Positions 16,963 through 25,410 of a DNA stretch of 64,000 bases are shown one piece after another. The stretch spans positions 62,001 through 126,000 of the forward strand of contig JAFDIV010000005.1 of the NCBI GenBank assembly GCA_019307815.1, written 5' to 3'. The DNA comes from Deltaproteobacteria bacterium. Its GTDB lineage: Bacteria; Desulfobacterota; DSM-4660; Desulfatiglandales; Desulfatiglandaceae. Within the stretch, counting starts at the first letter, position 1. The number at the start of each line of letters is the position of its first letter. The position numbers and the translations under genes were made by a program. The notes below the pieces were generated by a model. It searched no databases and was not told the origin of the DNA. It saw only the letters and a list, made by a program, of their open reading frames with translations.

Positions 16963-17004
16963 TTTTGCAAACAGGCACGAAACAATAATCGGGAGGTACA
17001 TAAT

Positions 17005-17787
17005 ATGATCAGGAGCTTATGGACAGCGGCGTCAGGTATGGCAGCTCAAAAATTGAATATCGACGTAATCGCCAATAATCTGGCCAATGTCAATACCAGC
17101 GGATTCAAGAAATCAAGGGCCGATTTTGAGGATCTCCTTTACCAGAATCTCAGGAGCCCAGGGGCGGCCACTGCCTCTGGTGGGCAAATACCCACGGGGA
17201 TCCAGGTTGGAATGGGAACGAGGCCAGTCTCTGTGCAAAAGGTCTTTTCTCAAGGAGATTATGTGCAGACAAACAATGAGTTTGATCTAGCCATTGAGGG
17301 CAAGGGTTTTTTTAAGGTGATCAGTAATGGTGAAGAGGTATACATGCGATCAGGGAACTTCAAGATTGACAGCGAGGGTTATATCTGTACCCCTGATGGC
17401 GATAGGCTTCAACCAGAGTTTTCTATTCCATCCGATGCAGTTCATTTCACAGTGGATTCCGGTGGAAATATGGTAGCCACTGGGGCTGATGGAACCGAGT
17501 TGGCCAGCGCACAGCTCACCCTTTACAGCTTTCCGAATCCTTCAGGACTTTTGAGCATAGGCGGAAATCGTTTCTTGCCCACAGAGGCCTCTGGAGACCC
17601 TGTTGCAGGTAACCCTGGGGTGGATGGCATGGGCACCATTGCTCAAGGTTATTTGGAAATGTCCAATGTGGATGTAGTGGAGGAGATGGTCAATATGATC
17701 ACGAGCCAAAGGGCCTATGAAGTGAGCTCCAAGTGCATCAAGGCGGCTGATGAAATGCTGCAGTTGGCCAATAACATTAGGCGGTAA
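17005..17787 (+). CDS. flgG: Flagellar distal rod protein FlgG
   Basis: The 260-residue protein starts MIRSLWTAASGMAAQKLNID, nearly identical in type to known FlgG. It has the NNLANVNTSGFKKSRADFEDLLYQNL box that is specific to FlgG, and the C-terminal GYLEMSNVDVVEEMVNMITSQRAYEVSSK helix. FlgG builds the distal rod, to which the hook attaches. The ATG follows CGGGAGGTAC. It is 42 bp after flgF and 3 bp before flgA. Confidence 0.97.
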   Translation: MIRSLWTAASGMAAQKLNIDVIANNLANVNTSGFKKSRADFEDLLYQNLRSPGAATASGGQIPTGIQVGMGTRPVSVQKVFSQGDYVQTNNEFDLAIEGKGFFKVISNGEEVYMRSGNFKIDSEGYICTPDGDRLQPEFSIPSDAVHFTVDSGGNMVATGADGTELASAQLTLYSFPNPSGLLSIGGNRFLPTEASGDPVAGNPGVDGMGTIAQGYLEMSNVDVVEEMVNMITSQRAYEVSSKCIKAADEMLQLANNIRR

Positions 17788-17790
17788 GAA

Positions 17791-18780
17791 ATGGGGACCA
17801 TGTTAAGAGCAACGAAATATGTCATTTTAAGTCTTCTTGTGATGGTCGGTTACACCTTTTGGTCAGACCTTGCCAATGCCACGATTTTAGAGGTGCTGAT
17901 AAAAGAAAAGGCTGTGGTGGAATCGGACAAGGTCTCATTGGGTGACATTGCCACGTTTCATCCTGCGACCGACCCTAGGGTGGGCAGGCTTGCCTGCATT
18001 AAAATTGCACCTTCACCTCCCCCTGGGAAAGGTGTCTGTTTGAAGCATACCTTTTTGATATATCGCCTGGGTGCCTTTATGGCCAATGAGAAGGATATCA
18101 AGGTAAAGGTCCCACAAACCCTGTTCATCAGGCGAAAGGCCCAGGTAGTCACCGAGATACAGCTCAAAAGGATTTTTACAGAACATGTGAAGAAGTACGC
18201 CCCCTGGCCATTCAATAGGATACGCATTGAAAAAATTTCTGTTCCAAAGCGGGTGTTACTACCATCAGGGAAGTTGCGCTGGACCGTGAGGGCACAAGGA
18301 AGGACACACTGGGTGGGGCCGGTTTCCCTTACGGTGAGCTTTTGGGTCAAAGGAAGGGTGGTCAAAAAGGTCCCCATGAGTGGGAGTCTTCTGGTGATGC
18401 AGCAGTTTTTAAAGGCACGAAACGATCTAAAACGAGGAATTATCGTGCGCCCAGATGATTTAGTGGTAGTGGAAAAACTTACGGATTCCTTCAATGATAT
18501 GTATTTGACAGATCCCAGAGAGGCCATTGGAAAGCAACTTCTAAGAACAGTACGCGGGGGGCAACTGCTAACTAGGGCAATGGTCAGAGACGTGCCTTGG
18601 GTAAGAAAGGGGCAGCAGATTCGTATTTTGGCTGAGAATGAACATATCAAGGTGACCACTACCGGGAGGGCCCTGGAAGATGGGTGTGCGGGCGAGCAGG
18701 TAAAGGTAGTGAATATCAGTAGCGGCAAGGAACTCTTTGCCACGGTCAAGGGGCCCGGGATAGTAGTAGTGCAGTTTTAA
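17791..18780 (+). CDS. flgA: Flagellar P-ring assembly chaperone FlgA
   Basis: This 329-residue protein has a signal peptide at about 1-30 (hydrophobic core ILSLLVMVGYTF, possible cut after ANA). A periplasmic SAF-type domain follows in the C-terminal half: FLKARNDLKRGIIVRPDDLVVVE, then GKQLLRTVRGGQLLTRAMVRDVPWVRKGQQIRI, then VKVVNISSGKELFATVKGPG. These are family features. FlgA assists FlgI to form the P ring. Its position between flgG and flgH-flgI fits. A second ATG at 17800 is possible. Confidence 0.93.
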   Translation: MGTMLRATKYVILSLLVMVGYTFWSDLANATILEVLIKEKAVVESDKVSLGDIATFHPATDPRVGRLACIKIAPSPPPGKGVCLKHTFLIYRLGAFMANEKDIKVKVPQTLFIRRKAQVVTEIQLKRIFTEHVKKYAPWPFNRIRIEKISVPKRVLLPSGKLRWTVRAQGRTHWVGPVSLTVSFWVKGRVVKKVPMSGSLLVMQQFLKARNDLKRGIIVRPDDLVVVEKLTDSFNDMYLTDPREAIGKQLLRTVRGGQLLTRAMVRDVPWVRKGQQIRILAENEHIKVTTTGRALEDGCAGEQVKVVNISSGKELFATVKGPGIVVVQF

Positions 18781-18813
18781 TTAGAAATAAAGAAGGACCA
18801 AATCAGGACAAAG

Positions 18814-19572
18814 ATGGGATACAGAGGTTCAGAGATGAAGGGGTATCGATTACTCTCGATCATAATTCCTTTTGCTCTCGTCGCCGGCTTCCTGGCCGGA
18901 TGCGCTGGGAGCGGCCAGCGGGTAAAGGCGCAAAAGACTACTGTCGTCTCTACCAAGCAAGTTCCTGATAAAATACAACAAGAACCGATTTCCGAATCCC
19001 CTGAGCGGGCAGGGCTGTTTCGGGAGACAGCATACCATGGTTTTTTCCAGGATCTTCGAGCCTTCAAGGTGGGCGATTTGGTTACCATAAACATTGTTGA
19101 AACATCCAAGGCAACCAAAAAGGCGGCAACAAAGACGGAACGAAGTTCTTCTATAAAGGCGGGCATAGACAACCTCCTCGGCTATGAGACCAAGATGAGA
19201 TCGTGGGGGGGGCTACCCAGAGCCTTTAGCAATTCCACCATGTTTAAGGCATCCATGGCCAATTCTTTTGATGGCTCGGGTTCAACCAGTAGGGACGAAA
19301 CCATGACAGCCTCCATCACGGCCAGGGTTGTGGAAGTGTTGCCGAACGGCAACCTGTTCATAAGAGGGACTAGACAGATCAAAGTGAACAATGAGGTACA
19401 ATATATCACACTCTCTGGGCTTATACGGCCCTATGATATTTCTCCAGATAACACGGTTCTTTCCACCTATATCGCTGATGCAAAGATAGAATATACAGGT
19501 AAGGGTGCGGTAAGTGACAAGCAGCGGCCTGGATGGTTGATGAGGCTTCTCGATTATGTGTGGCCTTTCTAA
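18814..19572 (+). CDS. flgH: Flagellar L-ring lipoprotein FlgH
   Basis: The protein has 252 residues from ATG 18814, or 245 from ATG 18835; both have a ribosome site (AGGA and AGAGG) and the second gives a more typical signal peptide. The signal ends in the lipobox LAGC. The mature protein has the FlgH features: GDLVTINIVETSKATKKAATKTERSS near 75-100, NGNLFIRGTRQIKVNNEVQYITLSGLIRP in the middle, and a C-terminal IEYTGKG segment. FlgH forms the L ring in the outer membrane, so the host has one. Confidence 0.95.
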   Translation: MGYRGSEMKGYRLLSIIIPFALVAGFLAGCAGSGQRVKAQKTTVVSTKQVPDKIQQEPISESPERAGLFRETAYHGFFQDLRAFKVGDLVTINIVETSKATKKAATKTERSSSIKAGIDNLLGYETKMRSWGGLPRAFSNSTMFKASMANSFDGSGSTSRDETMTASITARVVEVLPNGNLFIRGTRQIKVNNEVQYITLSGLIRPYDISPDNTVLSTYIADAKIEYTGKGAVSDKQRPGWLMRLLDYVWPF

Positions 19573-19586
19573 AGGAGGGTGACGAC

Positions 19587-20705
19587 GTGTCGAGGATGAT
19601 AAAAATTTTCAATGTGCTCGTGATCTGCCTGTCTTGGGCGCTTATTTGGCCCATGGGGCAAGGTGAGGCAGCAAGACTAAAAGACATCGCGTCTCTTAAA
19701 GGCGTCAGGGTAAATCAGTTGGTTGGATATGGGCTTGTGGTGGGCCTTAATGGGACAGGTGACGGCTCTGGTACGAAATTCACTGTTCAGTCTCTGGTTA
19801 ACATGATGGAACGGCTTGGGATTCATACCCTGGCCGATGAGGTCAAGGTAAGCAATGTGGCGGCCGTAATGGTCACTGCAGATTTGCCGCCCTTTGCCAG
19901 GGTGGGATCAAAATTGGATGTGCTTGTTTCATCGGTGGGAGATGCAAAAAGTCTGCAGGGTGGGACCCTTCTCCTTACGCCCCTGAAAGGGGCGGATAAC
20001 AGGGTCTATGCAATGGCCCAGGGCCCGCTTATTGTTGGGGGGTTTTCCAGCTCCGGAAAGGCTGGAGGAGGCGTTCAAAAGAATCACCCTACGGTGGGGA
20101 GAATCCCTGGTGGCGCCACTGTGGAACGGGAGATCCCTTTCCATTTCGATCAGATGAGGAACCTGATGGTTTCTTTGAACGAGCCTGATTTTACCACCGC
20201 ACTACGGGTGAGCGAGGCCATAAACAGGCAGTTGGGCTCTCCCGTGGCCTATGCAGCCGACGCTGGTACTGTTAAGGTGAAGGTGCCGGATGCATATGCA
20301 ACCAACATCGTGGGACTGGTGGCACGGCTTGAGCAGTTGCAGATTCAACCGGATTCCAAGGCTAAGATCATCCTGGATGAGCGCACAGGAACTGTGGTGA
20401 TGGGGGAGAATGTTCGGATTTCCTCAGTGGCCATAGCCCATGGGAACTTGAGTGTACAGATAAAGGAGAAAAAGGAGGTAAGCCAACCGACACCCTTCTC
20501 CCAGGGGCAGACGGTGGTCACGGACACCAGTGAGGTAAATGTTACCGAAGAGGGCAAAAAGCTAATTCTCATGCCAGAAGGCGCAACACTGGGCGAAGTG
20601 GTCAGGGCCTTAAATGCTATTGGAGTGACACCTCGTGATCTCATTGCCGTGTTTCAGGCCATAAAGGCTGCGGGGGCCCTCCATGCAGAACTGGAGATAC
20701 TATAG
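19587..20705 (+). CDS. flgI: Flagellar P-ring protein FlgI
   Basis: The protein has 372 residues from GTG 19587, chosen because the strong ribosome site AAAGGAGGG sits 7 bases upstream; the frame is open further back inside flgH, but without a start signal. It has a signal peptide (about 1-28, cut near GEA), then ARLKDIASLKGVRVNQLVGYGLVVGLNGTGDG, the hallmark of FlgI, and a C-terminus with LILMPEGATLGEVVRALNAIGVTPRDLIAVFQAIKAAGALHAEL. FlgI forms the P ring around the rod in the periplasm. Confidence 0.96.
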   Translation: MSRMIKIFNVLVICLSWALIWPMGQGEAARLKDIASLKGVRVNQLVGYGLVVGLNGTGDGSGTKFTVQSLVNMMERLGIHTLADEVKVSNVAAVMVTADLPPFARVGSKLDVLVSSVGDAKSLQGGTLLLTPLKGADNRVYAMAQGPLIVGGFSSSGKAGGGVQKNHPTVGRIPGGATVEREIPFHFDQMRNLMVSLNEPDFTTALRVSEAINRQLGSPVAYAADAGTVKVKVPDAYATNIVGLVARLEQLQIQPDSKAKIILDERTGTVVMGENVRISSVAIAHGNLSVQIKEKKEVSQPTPFSQGQTVVTDTSEVNVTEEGKKLILMPEGATLGEVVRALNAIGVTPRDLIAVFQAIKAAGALHAELEIL

Positions 20706-20765
20706 TAGCACGAATCCTAATGAGATGATTCCCTCAAAATTTTCTTAATTGGAAGGGGAGATTGA

Positions 20766-21062
20766 ATGGAAGTTACAAAGGTGGGTATGAGAGATGCCTT
20801 GCATGTCCCGTCTCTTGAGACACGGGAAAAGAATCTTAAGAAGGCCTGTAAGGATTTTGAGGCCATATTCACTTATCATCTCCTAAAGAGTATGAGACAA
20901 ACGGTACAGAAGTGCGATCTGTTTCATGGGGGGCAAGGTGAAGAGGTTTATCAATCTTTGATGGATATGGAGCTTTCAAAAAACATGGCCGACCTGGGGC
21001 CAGGGAGCCTCAGCCAGCTCCTGTATGACCAGCTAAAGGGTCTATTAAAGGCTAGTCCCTAA
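20766..21062 (+). CDS. flgJ: FlgJ rod-assembly domain protein (no muramidase domain)
   Basis: The 98-residue protein contains only the N-terminal rod-binding domain of FlgJ: KKACKDFEAIFTYHLLKSMRQTV, GGQGEEVYQSLMDMELSKNMAD and GSLSQLLYDQL. The peptidoglycan-hydrolase domain present in enteric FlgJ is absent; single-domain FlgJ is common outside gamma- and beta-proteobacteria. A separate enzyme would then cut the wall for the rod. The start ATG has the ribosome site GGAAGGGGAG. It lies 60 bp after flgI. Confidence 0.9.
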   Translation: MEVTKVGMRDALHVPSLETREKNLKKACKDFEAIFTYHLLKSMRQTVQKCDLFHGGQGEEVYQSLMDMELSKNMADLGPGSLSQLLYDQLKGLLKASP

Positions 21063-21133
21063 TGGGGGGAGAATGCCCTGGCAAGGCCTATTTTAGGTTC
21101 TGAACTGTTATGTCGATTAATAAAAGGAGAAAC

Positions 21134-21577
21134 ATGCGCGTGGACCAGCTGAGGAAAGCCTATGAACGGGAGATTTCCCTTTTGGAGGATCTATGCCAAT
21201 GTCTCTCTGAAGAGAGGGAATGCCTGATCAATGCACGGATGGAAGGGCTCTGGTCGCTTAAAGAGAGAAAAGAGGAGATTTGCAATGAGCTCAAAACACA
21301 AGAAGAGGTGATACGTGCATGCTACGGTGATGAGCAATATGAGGATAAAGCGAGCCGGGAAAAAGGCATACAAGAGCTGAGAAAGAAAGTCAGTCAACTC
21401 AAATTTGAGATAAGTTCTCGTAATACGGAGAATATGAAGATTGTGCAGGATATGTTGGATTTTATTGATGGTTTGATTGCTGCGTTTACAAACGTGCCTG
21501 GTGAAGGTGGGGCATATGGAAAAATAAATGGCGCAAAAACCCATTCCCATCCACGAATCCTGTATAGAGAGGTGTAA
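21134..21577 (+). CDS. flgN: Flagellar export chaperone FlgN
   Basis: The protein has 147 residues from ATG 21134, with ribosome site AAAAGGAGA; an earlier in-frame ATG at 21110 has none. It is all helical with heptad-like Leu and Glu spacing (LEDLCQCLSEERECLINARMEGLWSLKERKEEICNELK), which is the FlgN pattern. FlgN keeps the hook-filament junction proteins FlgK and FlgL soluble and delivers them to FlhA; both follow directly here. The assignment relies on helix pattern plus order, since FlgN is poorly conserved. Confidence 0.85.
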   Translation: MRVDQLRKAYEREISLLEDLCQCLSEERECLINARMEGLWSLKERKEEICNELKTQEEVIRACYGDEQYEDKASREKGIQELRKKVSQLKFEISSRNTENMKIVQDMLDFIDGLIAAFTNVPGEGGAYGKINGAKTHSHPRILYREV

Positions 21578-21579
21578 AT

Positions 21580-23346
21580 ATGAGCGGTATAGGCCTTCTG
21601 TTGAGTACGGCAAAGGATGCGCTCTTGGCCCAACAACTTGCCCTTGATGTGGTGAGTCATAATATAGCAAACGTAAATACGCCAGGCTATTCAAGGCAGA
21701 TTCCGCACTTGACCACTAGGCAACCTGCCCCCTATGCGGGCATGATGTTAGGAAGAGGCGTGGATGTGGAAGAGGTAATCCGGAATACAGATGCCTTTAT
21801 TGAGACCCGACTTCAGCAGCGAAAGACAGATCTAACCTCCTTGAAAGAACAGGAAGTCTATATGGGGGCCTTGGAAGCCATTTTTAATGAGAACTCCAAG
21901 CGGAGCCTTAGCACCTTGTTTTCCGAATTTTGGAATGCATGGCATGATCTAGCCAACAACCCGACAGGGGCCTCAGAGCGAAAGATTGTATTTGAAAGGG
22001 CCTCGCTTCTTTGTCAGTCGTTTAGCGGTCTTCATGCGGATTTGATGCAGTTGACCGACCAGCTTAACCTTTCTCTACAAGCGGGAGTAAGTAAGATCAA
22101 TGAGATCACAGCAAAGATCGCTGACCTAAACCAACAGATATTGGCCGAAAGGACTAATGGGAATCCGAACGATCTTTTGGACAAACGAAACCAACTTATC
22201 ACAGATCTTTCGGAATATATGGACATCCGTTATTATGAGAATGATGATGGGAGTTTGACCGTTACCACTGGCAGAGGGTATGTCCTGGTAACGGGTTCGG
22301 ATTATTATGAGTTGAGCTATGATGATGGAGCCATAAGGTGGGAGAGTTCAGGAGAGGCAAACAGAGACATAACCGATACCATCACAGGCGGTAAGATGGG
22401 TGGCTGGCTTGACATGCGGGACGAAACAATACCTGAATATGAAGCAGATCTGAACGAGCTGGCAAAGTCATTGATATGGGAGGTCAATCGGGTCCATACC
22501 CAGGGTGCGGGAACAGAAAGATTTACAAATGTAACCGGAAGCTATGCCGTAACCAACTCTGCGGCGGCATTGGACAGTTCTGGCCTTGATTTTCAGGACA
22601 AGATTGTTGATGGAAGTTTTCAGATATGGATATACGATTCGAACGGGAATGTGGTGGGTTCGGCGGTGTCTGTCAATATCGATGCCGATGTGACAAGTCT
22701 AAATAATGTAGTCACCAGCATTAACTCCCAAGCAGGTGGAAATCTGACAGCAAGCGTCAATAGTGCTGGAAAGTTAGTGATTCAGGCCTTATCCGGGTGC
22801 ACCTTTGCCTTTGCCAATGATACAAGTGGTGCGCTGGCGGCCCTTGGTATTAACACCTTTTTTGTGGGGAGCAGCCCGACGGATCATGACTATGCCAGGT
22901 TTATCGATGTAAATTCAGTTATTGAACAGAACAAGGGCTTTATCGCGGCTGCGAAGGCGGATTCCAGCACGGGTGTTATCGCCAGTGGAGACAACAGCAA
23001 TGCCCTGGATATGACGGACCTTCCTTATACTATTGTAGATATGACGAGATATCATTATGAAAGGGGTACAAGTACGCCATCGCAGGAATCCGTGTCAGGA
23101 ACCATGGAGGATTATCTCCATGGATTGGTGGGCTCCGTGGGTATCAAAAGCCAGAGTGTGAGTCGATCATGCGAATATACTGAGGTGATTGTAAATCAGT
23201 TGGAGGAAAGCCGGGACAATATCTCCGCAGTTTCCATCGACGAGGAAATGACCAATATCATAAAATATCAACATGCATATACGGCCGCGGCTAAGCTGAT
23301 TGGCACAGGAGATGAGATGTTCAGAACACTCCTGGAACTTAAATAA
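21580..23346 (+). CDS. flgK: Hook-filament junction protein FlgK (HAP1)
   Basis: The 588-residue protein has the N-terminal LALDVVSHNIANVNTPGYSRQ box (about residues 18-38), a long helical D1 part with LFSEFWNAWHDLANNPTGASER, an inserted beta-rich variable region (about 300-430) and the C-terminal SIDEEMTNIIKYQHAYTAAAKLIGTGDEMFRTLLEL helix. This full pattern is FlgK. It joins hook and filament with FlgL. The start is 2 bp after flgN. Confidence 0.96.
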   Translation: MSGIGLLLSTAKDALLAQQLALDVVSHNIANVNTPGYSRQIPHLTTRQPAPYAGMMLGRGVDVEEVIRNTDAFIETRLQQRKTDLTSLKEQEVYMGALEAIFNENSKRSLSTLFSEFWNAWHDLANNPTGASERKIVFERASLLCQSFSGLHADLMQLTDQLNLSLQAGVSKINEITAKIADLNQQILAERTNGNPNDLLDKRNQLITDLSEYMDIRYYENDDGSLTVTTGRGYVLVTGSDYYELSYDDGAIRWESSGEANRDITDTITGGKMGGWLDMRDETIPEYEADLNELAKSLIWEVNRVHTQGAGTERFTNVTGSYAVTNSAAALDSSGLDFQDKIVDGSFQIWIYDSNGNVVGSAVSVNIDADVTSLNNVVTSINSQAGGNLTASVNSAGKLVIQALSGCTFAFANDTSGALAALGINTFFVGSSPTDHDYARFIDVNSVIEQNKGFIAAAKADSSTGVIASGDNSNALDMTDLPYTIVDMTRYHYERGTSTPSQESVSGTMEDYLHGLVGSVGIKSQSVSRSCEYTEVIVNQLEESRDNISAVSIDEEMTNIIKYQHAYTAAAKLIGTGDEMFRTLLELK

Positions 23347-23381
23347 TGAACTGTGCACCGCAGGATAGAGAGGTATGAACA

Positions 23382-24278
23382 ATGCGCGTAGCCAACAAGA
23401 CCATGTATGACAATATCAGGATCAACCTGGAGAGGGTCACCGATGAGATGGTAAAGGCAAGCAACGTTGTGAGTAGCGGCAAACGCATCAATAAGCTTTC
23501 AGACGACCCCATAGGGCTTGTGACTGTTTTAAACTTACGATCATCCCTGGAGAATGTGCAACAATTGGAGAGGAACATTTCCATGGGCAAGTCATGGCTC
23601 AGGGCCGGGGAATCTGCTTTGACGCAGGTCAATGGAATTTTGACCGATACAAAGGCCCTGTGTGTAGAGATGGCCAATTCCACAAAAGGGGCCTCAGAAA
23701 GGGCCAATGCCGCTGTACAAGTCGATGGATACCTGCGTCAGATCCTGGCCCTTGCCAACACCCAGGTGGGGGGAAGGTATATTTTCAGCGGAACTAACAC
23801 CTCTACCGCGCCATTTCGGTTTGATGACGAAAACTCCCCTACACAGGCCATATATCTTGGGAATCATACCCCCTTTTCCATTCGGATCGGCAAGGGAGTA
23901 GACGTTGAGGTGGGTAGAGATGGAGAAGATATCTTTGGCTCTGGCACAACCGGCATTTTCAAGACCCTCATAGATCTAAAGACGGCCCTGGAGAATAATG
24001 ATGTCAGTGGAATTCAAGATGCCATAGGACAACTGGATATGCACCTAGATACTATAGGCGACGTGATATCTGATGCGGGAATCAAAGAAACCCAACTGGA
24101 GGTGAAAAACAGCATCATTCAGGAGCTGAAGTTAAACTACCAAGAACGGAAATCAGAGTTGGAAGACGCAGATATTGCTGAGGCGGTGATGGATCTTACC
24201 GCAAAGCAGACCGCATACAAGGCCGCACTTGCTTCCTCGGCCAAGGTTATGCAATTGAGCTTGGTGGATTACTTATAA
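23382..24278 (+). CDS. flgL: Hook-filament junction protein FlgL (HAP3)
   Basis: This 298-residue flagellin-like protein has the FlgL N-terminal helix MRVANKTMYDNIRINLERVT, the segment ASNVVSSGKRINKLSDDPIG shared with FlgL and flagellins, a middle part with GGRYIFSGTNTSTAPF that is specific to FlgL, and the C-terminal helix AVMDLTAKQTAYKAALASSAKVMQLSLVDYL. With FlgK it caps the hook before filament growth. The ribosome site is weak (GAGAGG at 23366-23371). csrA follows after a hairpin. Confidence 0.95.
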   Translation: MRVANKTMYDNIRINLERVTDEMVKASNVVSSGKRINKLSDDPIGLVTVLNLRSSLENVQQLERNISMGKSWLRAGESALTQVNGILTDTKALCVEMANSTKGASERANAAVQVDGYLRQILALANTQVGGRYIFSGTNTSTAPFRFDDENSPTQAIYLGNHTPFSIRIGKGVDVEVGRDGEDIFGSGTTGIFKTLIDLKTALENNDVSGIQDAIGQLDMHLDTIGDVISDAGIKETQLEVKNSIIQELKLNYQERKSELEDADIAEAVMDLTAKQTAYKAALASSAKVMQLSLVDYL

Positions 24279-24321
24279 CCATGGGCGAGACCCACATTTT
24301 TTACTGAGAGCTGAACGTGCT

Positions 24322-24347
24322 CAACCGGAAATGTAAATTTCCGGTTG
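24322..24347 (+). promoter_or_regulatory. Strong RNA hairpin with GUAA tetraloop upstream of csrA
   Basis: CAACCGGAAAT (24322-24332) and ATTTCCGGTTG (24337-24347) form a perfect 11-bp stem closed by the GNRA-type loop GTAA. No T run follows, so it is not a standard terminator. It ends 30 bases before the csrA start. The leader after it has two GGA triplets (CAGGA and ATGGAGGG), the second inside the ribosome site, as expected for CsrA autoregulation. Confidence 0.65.
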
Positions 24348-24377
24348 GGTATTGAACAGGAACCATGGAGGGGGCCT

Positions 24378-24611
24378 ATGTTAGTATTGACCAGGAAGGT
24401 AAATGAAAGTATCACCATTGGGAGCAACATCACAGTCACGGTGGTGGACATCAGAGGGGGGCAGGTTCGGCTTGGGATTGAGGCACCGCGTGATACATCG
24501 GTGCACCGCACCGAGATATATAATGCCATTGTTGAGGAAAACATAAAGGCCGCACAGACCATGGGTAACTTAGATGCTATTCAAGGTGAGATTACCCAAA
24601 AAGTGAAATAG
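24378..24611 (+). CDS. csrA: Carbon storage regulator CsrA (RsmA)
   Basis: The 77-residue protein starts [20 protein letters not shown], the family N-terminus, with [18 protein letters not shown] containing the RNA-binding segment (family consensus GxxAPxxxxVxRxE). CsrA binds GGA-containing leaders and blocks or stabilises translation; in many flagellated bacteria it controls flagellin synthesis. The upstream in-frame extension lacks a start signal, whereas ATG 24378 follows GGAGGGGG. The neighbour fliW, 7 bp on, encodes its protein antagonist, a pairing known from Bacillus, Campylobacter and delta-proteobacteria. Confidence 0.97.
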   Translation: MLVLTRKVNESITIGSNITVTVVDIRGGQVRLGIEAPRDTSVHRTEIYNAIVEENIKAAQTMGNLDAIQGEITQKVK

Positions 24612-24618
24612 GGGGCTG

Positions 24619-25110
24619 ATGCCGATGGACAGTGCACAGATACCTGGTGCAGACCATGAATCCGAACCAAAGGGCACGCTTACGGTTGAGACAACCCGCT
24701 TTGGTCGAGTACAAATCGATGGAAAACGGATTATCCATTTTCCCGAGGGTGTTCTGGGATTCCCTGATCAAAAGCGGTTTGTAATTCTTGAGCATAAGCC
24801 CGGTTCGCCATTTTGTTGGCTTCAGTCGGTGGACAGCCCGGACTTGGCCTTTGTAATGATGAGCCCCTTTTTGGTCAAGAAAGACTATTTGGAAGACTTA
24901 CCCCAATCAGAGAAAGAAATATTCCAAGGTGAAGACGCCAAGGACCTCGTGGTATTTGCCTTTGTGACCATCCCTGAGGGCCAGGTGGAAAAGATGACCA
25001 TAAACCTTTTGGGTCCCATCCTGATTGATGTAAAAAAACGGGTAGGAAGACAGCTTGTATTGGCAGGCTCTGATTACACTACTCGCCATCCTGTGGTTTC
25101 TTCGAAATAA
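24619..25110 (+). CDS. fliW: CsrA antagonist and flagellar assembly factor FliW
   Basis: The 163-residue protein has the FliW core: VQIDGKRIIHFPEGVLGFPD, then FVILEHKPGSPFCWLQSVDSPDLAFVMMSP, then NLLGPILIDVKKRVGRQLVLAGSDYTTRHPV. FliW binds CsrA and releases it when flagellin is exported, so it couples filament protein synthesis to export. The start is ATG 24619 or ATG 24625; both are close to the GGGGGCTGA run. It ends the hook-junction operon; a 300-bp spacer follows. Confidence 0.95.
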   Translation: MPMDSAQIPGADHESEPKGTLTVETTRFGRVQIDGKRIIHFPEGVLGFPDQKRFVILEHKPGSPFCWLQSVDSPDLAFVMMSPFLVKKDYLEDLPQSEKEIFQGEDAKDLVVFAFVTIPEGQVEKMTINLLGPILIDVKKRVGRQLVLAGSDYTTRHPVVSSK

Positions 25111-25410
25111 TATTTGGCTGGACATATCTGTTTTCTCCTATTTTCTTTTACCCATCCGCTGACCAATCTAGGACGTAACAGTGAGGTGAAAGCGGCCCTT
25201 ATGGTAAAATTAGTAAAAAATGATTGATAATTGGTATAGAATATGTTAAAAATTTGGCACTTTCGTTTTTGAAGACAAATTTTTGGCGACATTTGCAATA
25301 TGCGAAATAGTAGTTAGCCTGTTATCTTTTGTTAGGGTAGTGGCTTCCCGGAGCCTTTGTGTGAGAGTGCTATCACTTAAGATAGAAATCTAAACAGTGA
25401 GGGCCGTAGA
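25111..25410. other. 300-bp spacer upstream of the sigma-54 regulator, no gene
   Basis: This A/T-rich stretch holds no supported gene. A TGGTATAGAAT sequence (around 25236-25246) could be an extended -10 element, but no -35 box fits. Two sigma-54-like strings were checked and rejected because of wrong spacing or missing -12 GC. So I cannot name the promoter of the regulator gene. Confidence 0.4.

Noticed and set aside
25253..25290. Sigma-54-like strings (TGGCACTTTCG..., TTGGCGACATTTGCA) upstream of the regulator
   Set aside because: The first lacks the -12 GC; the second has only 8 bases between GG and GC instead of 10.
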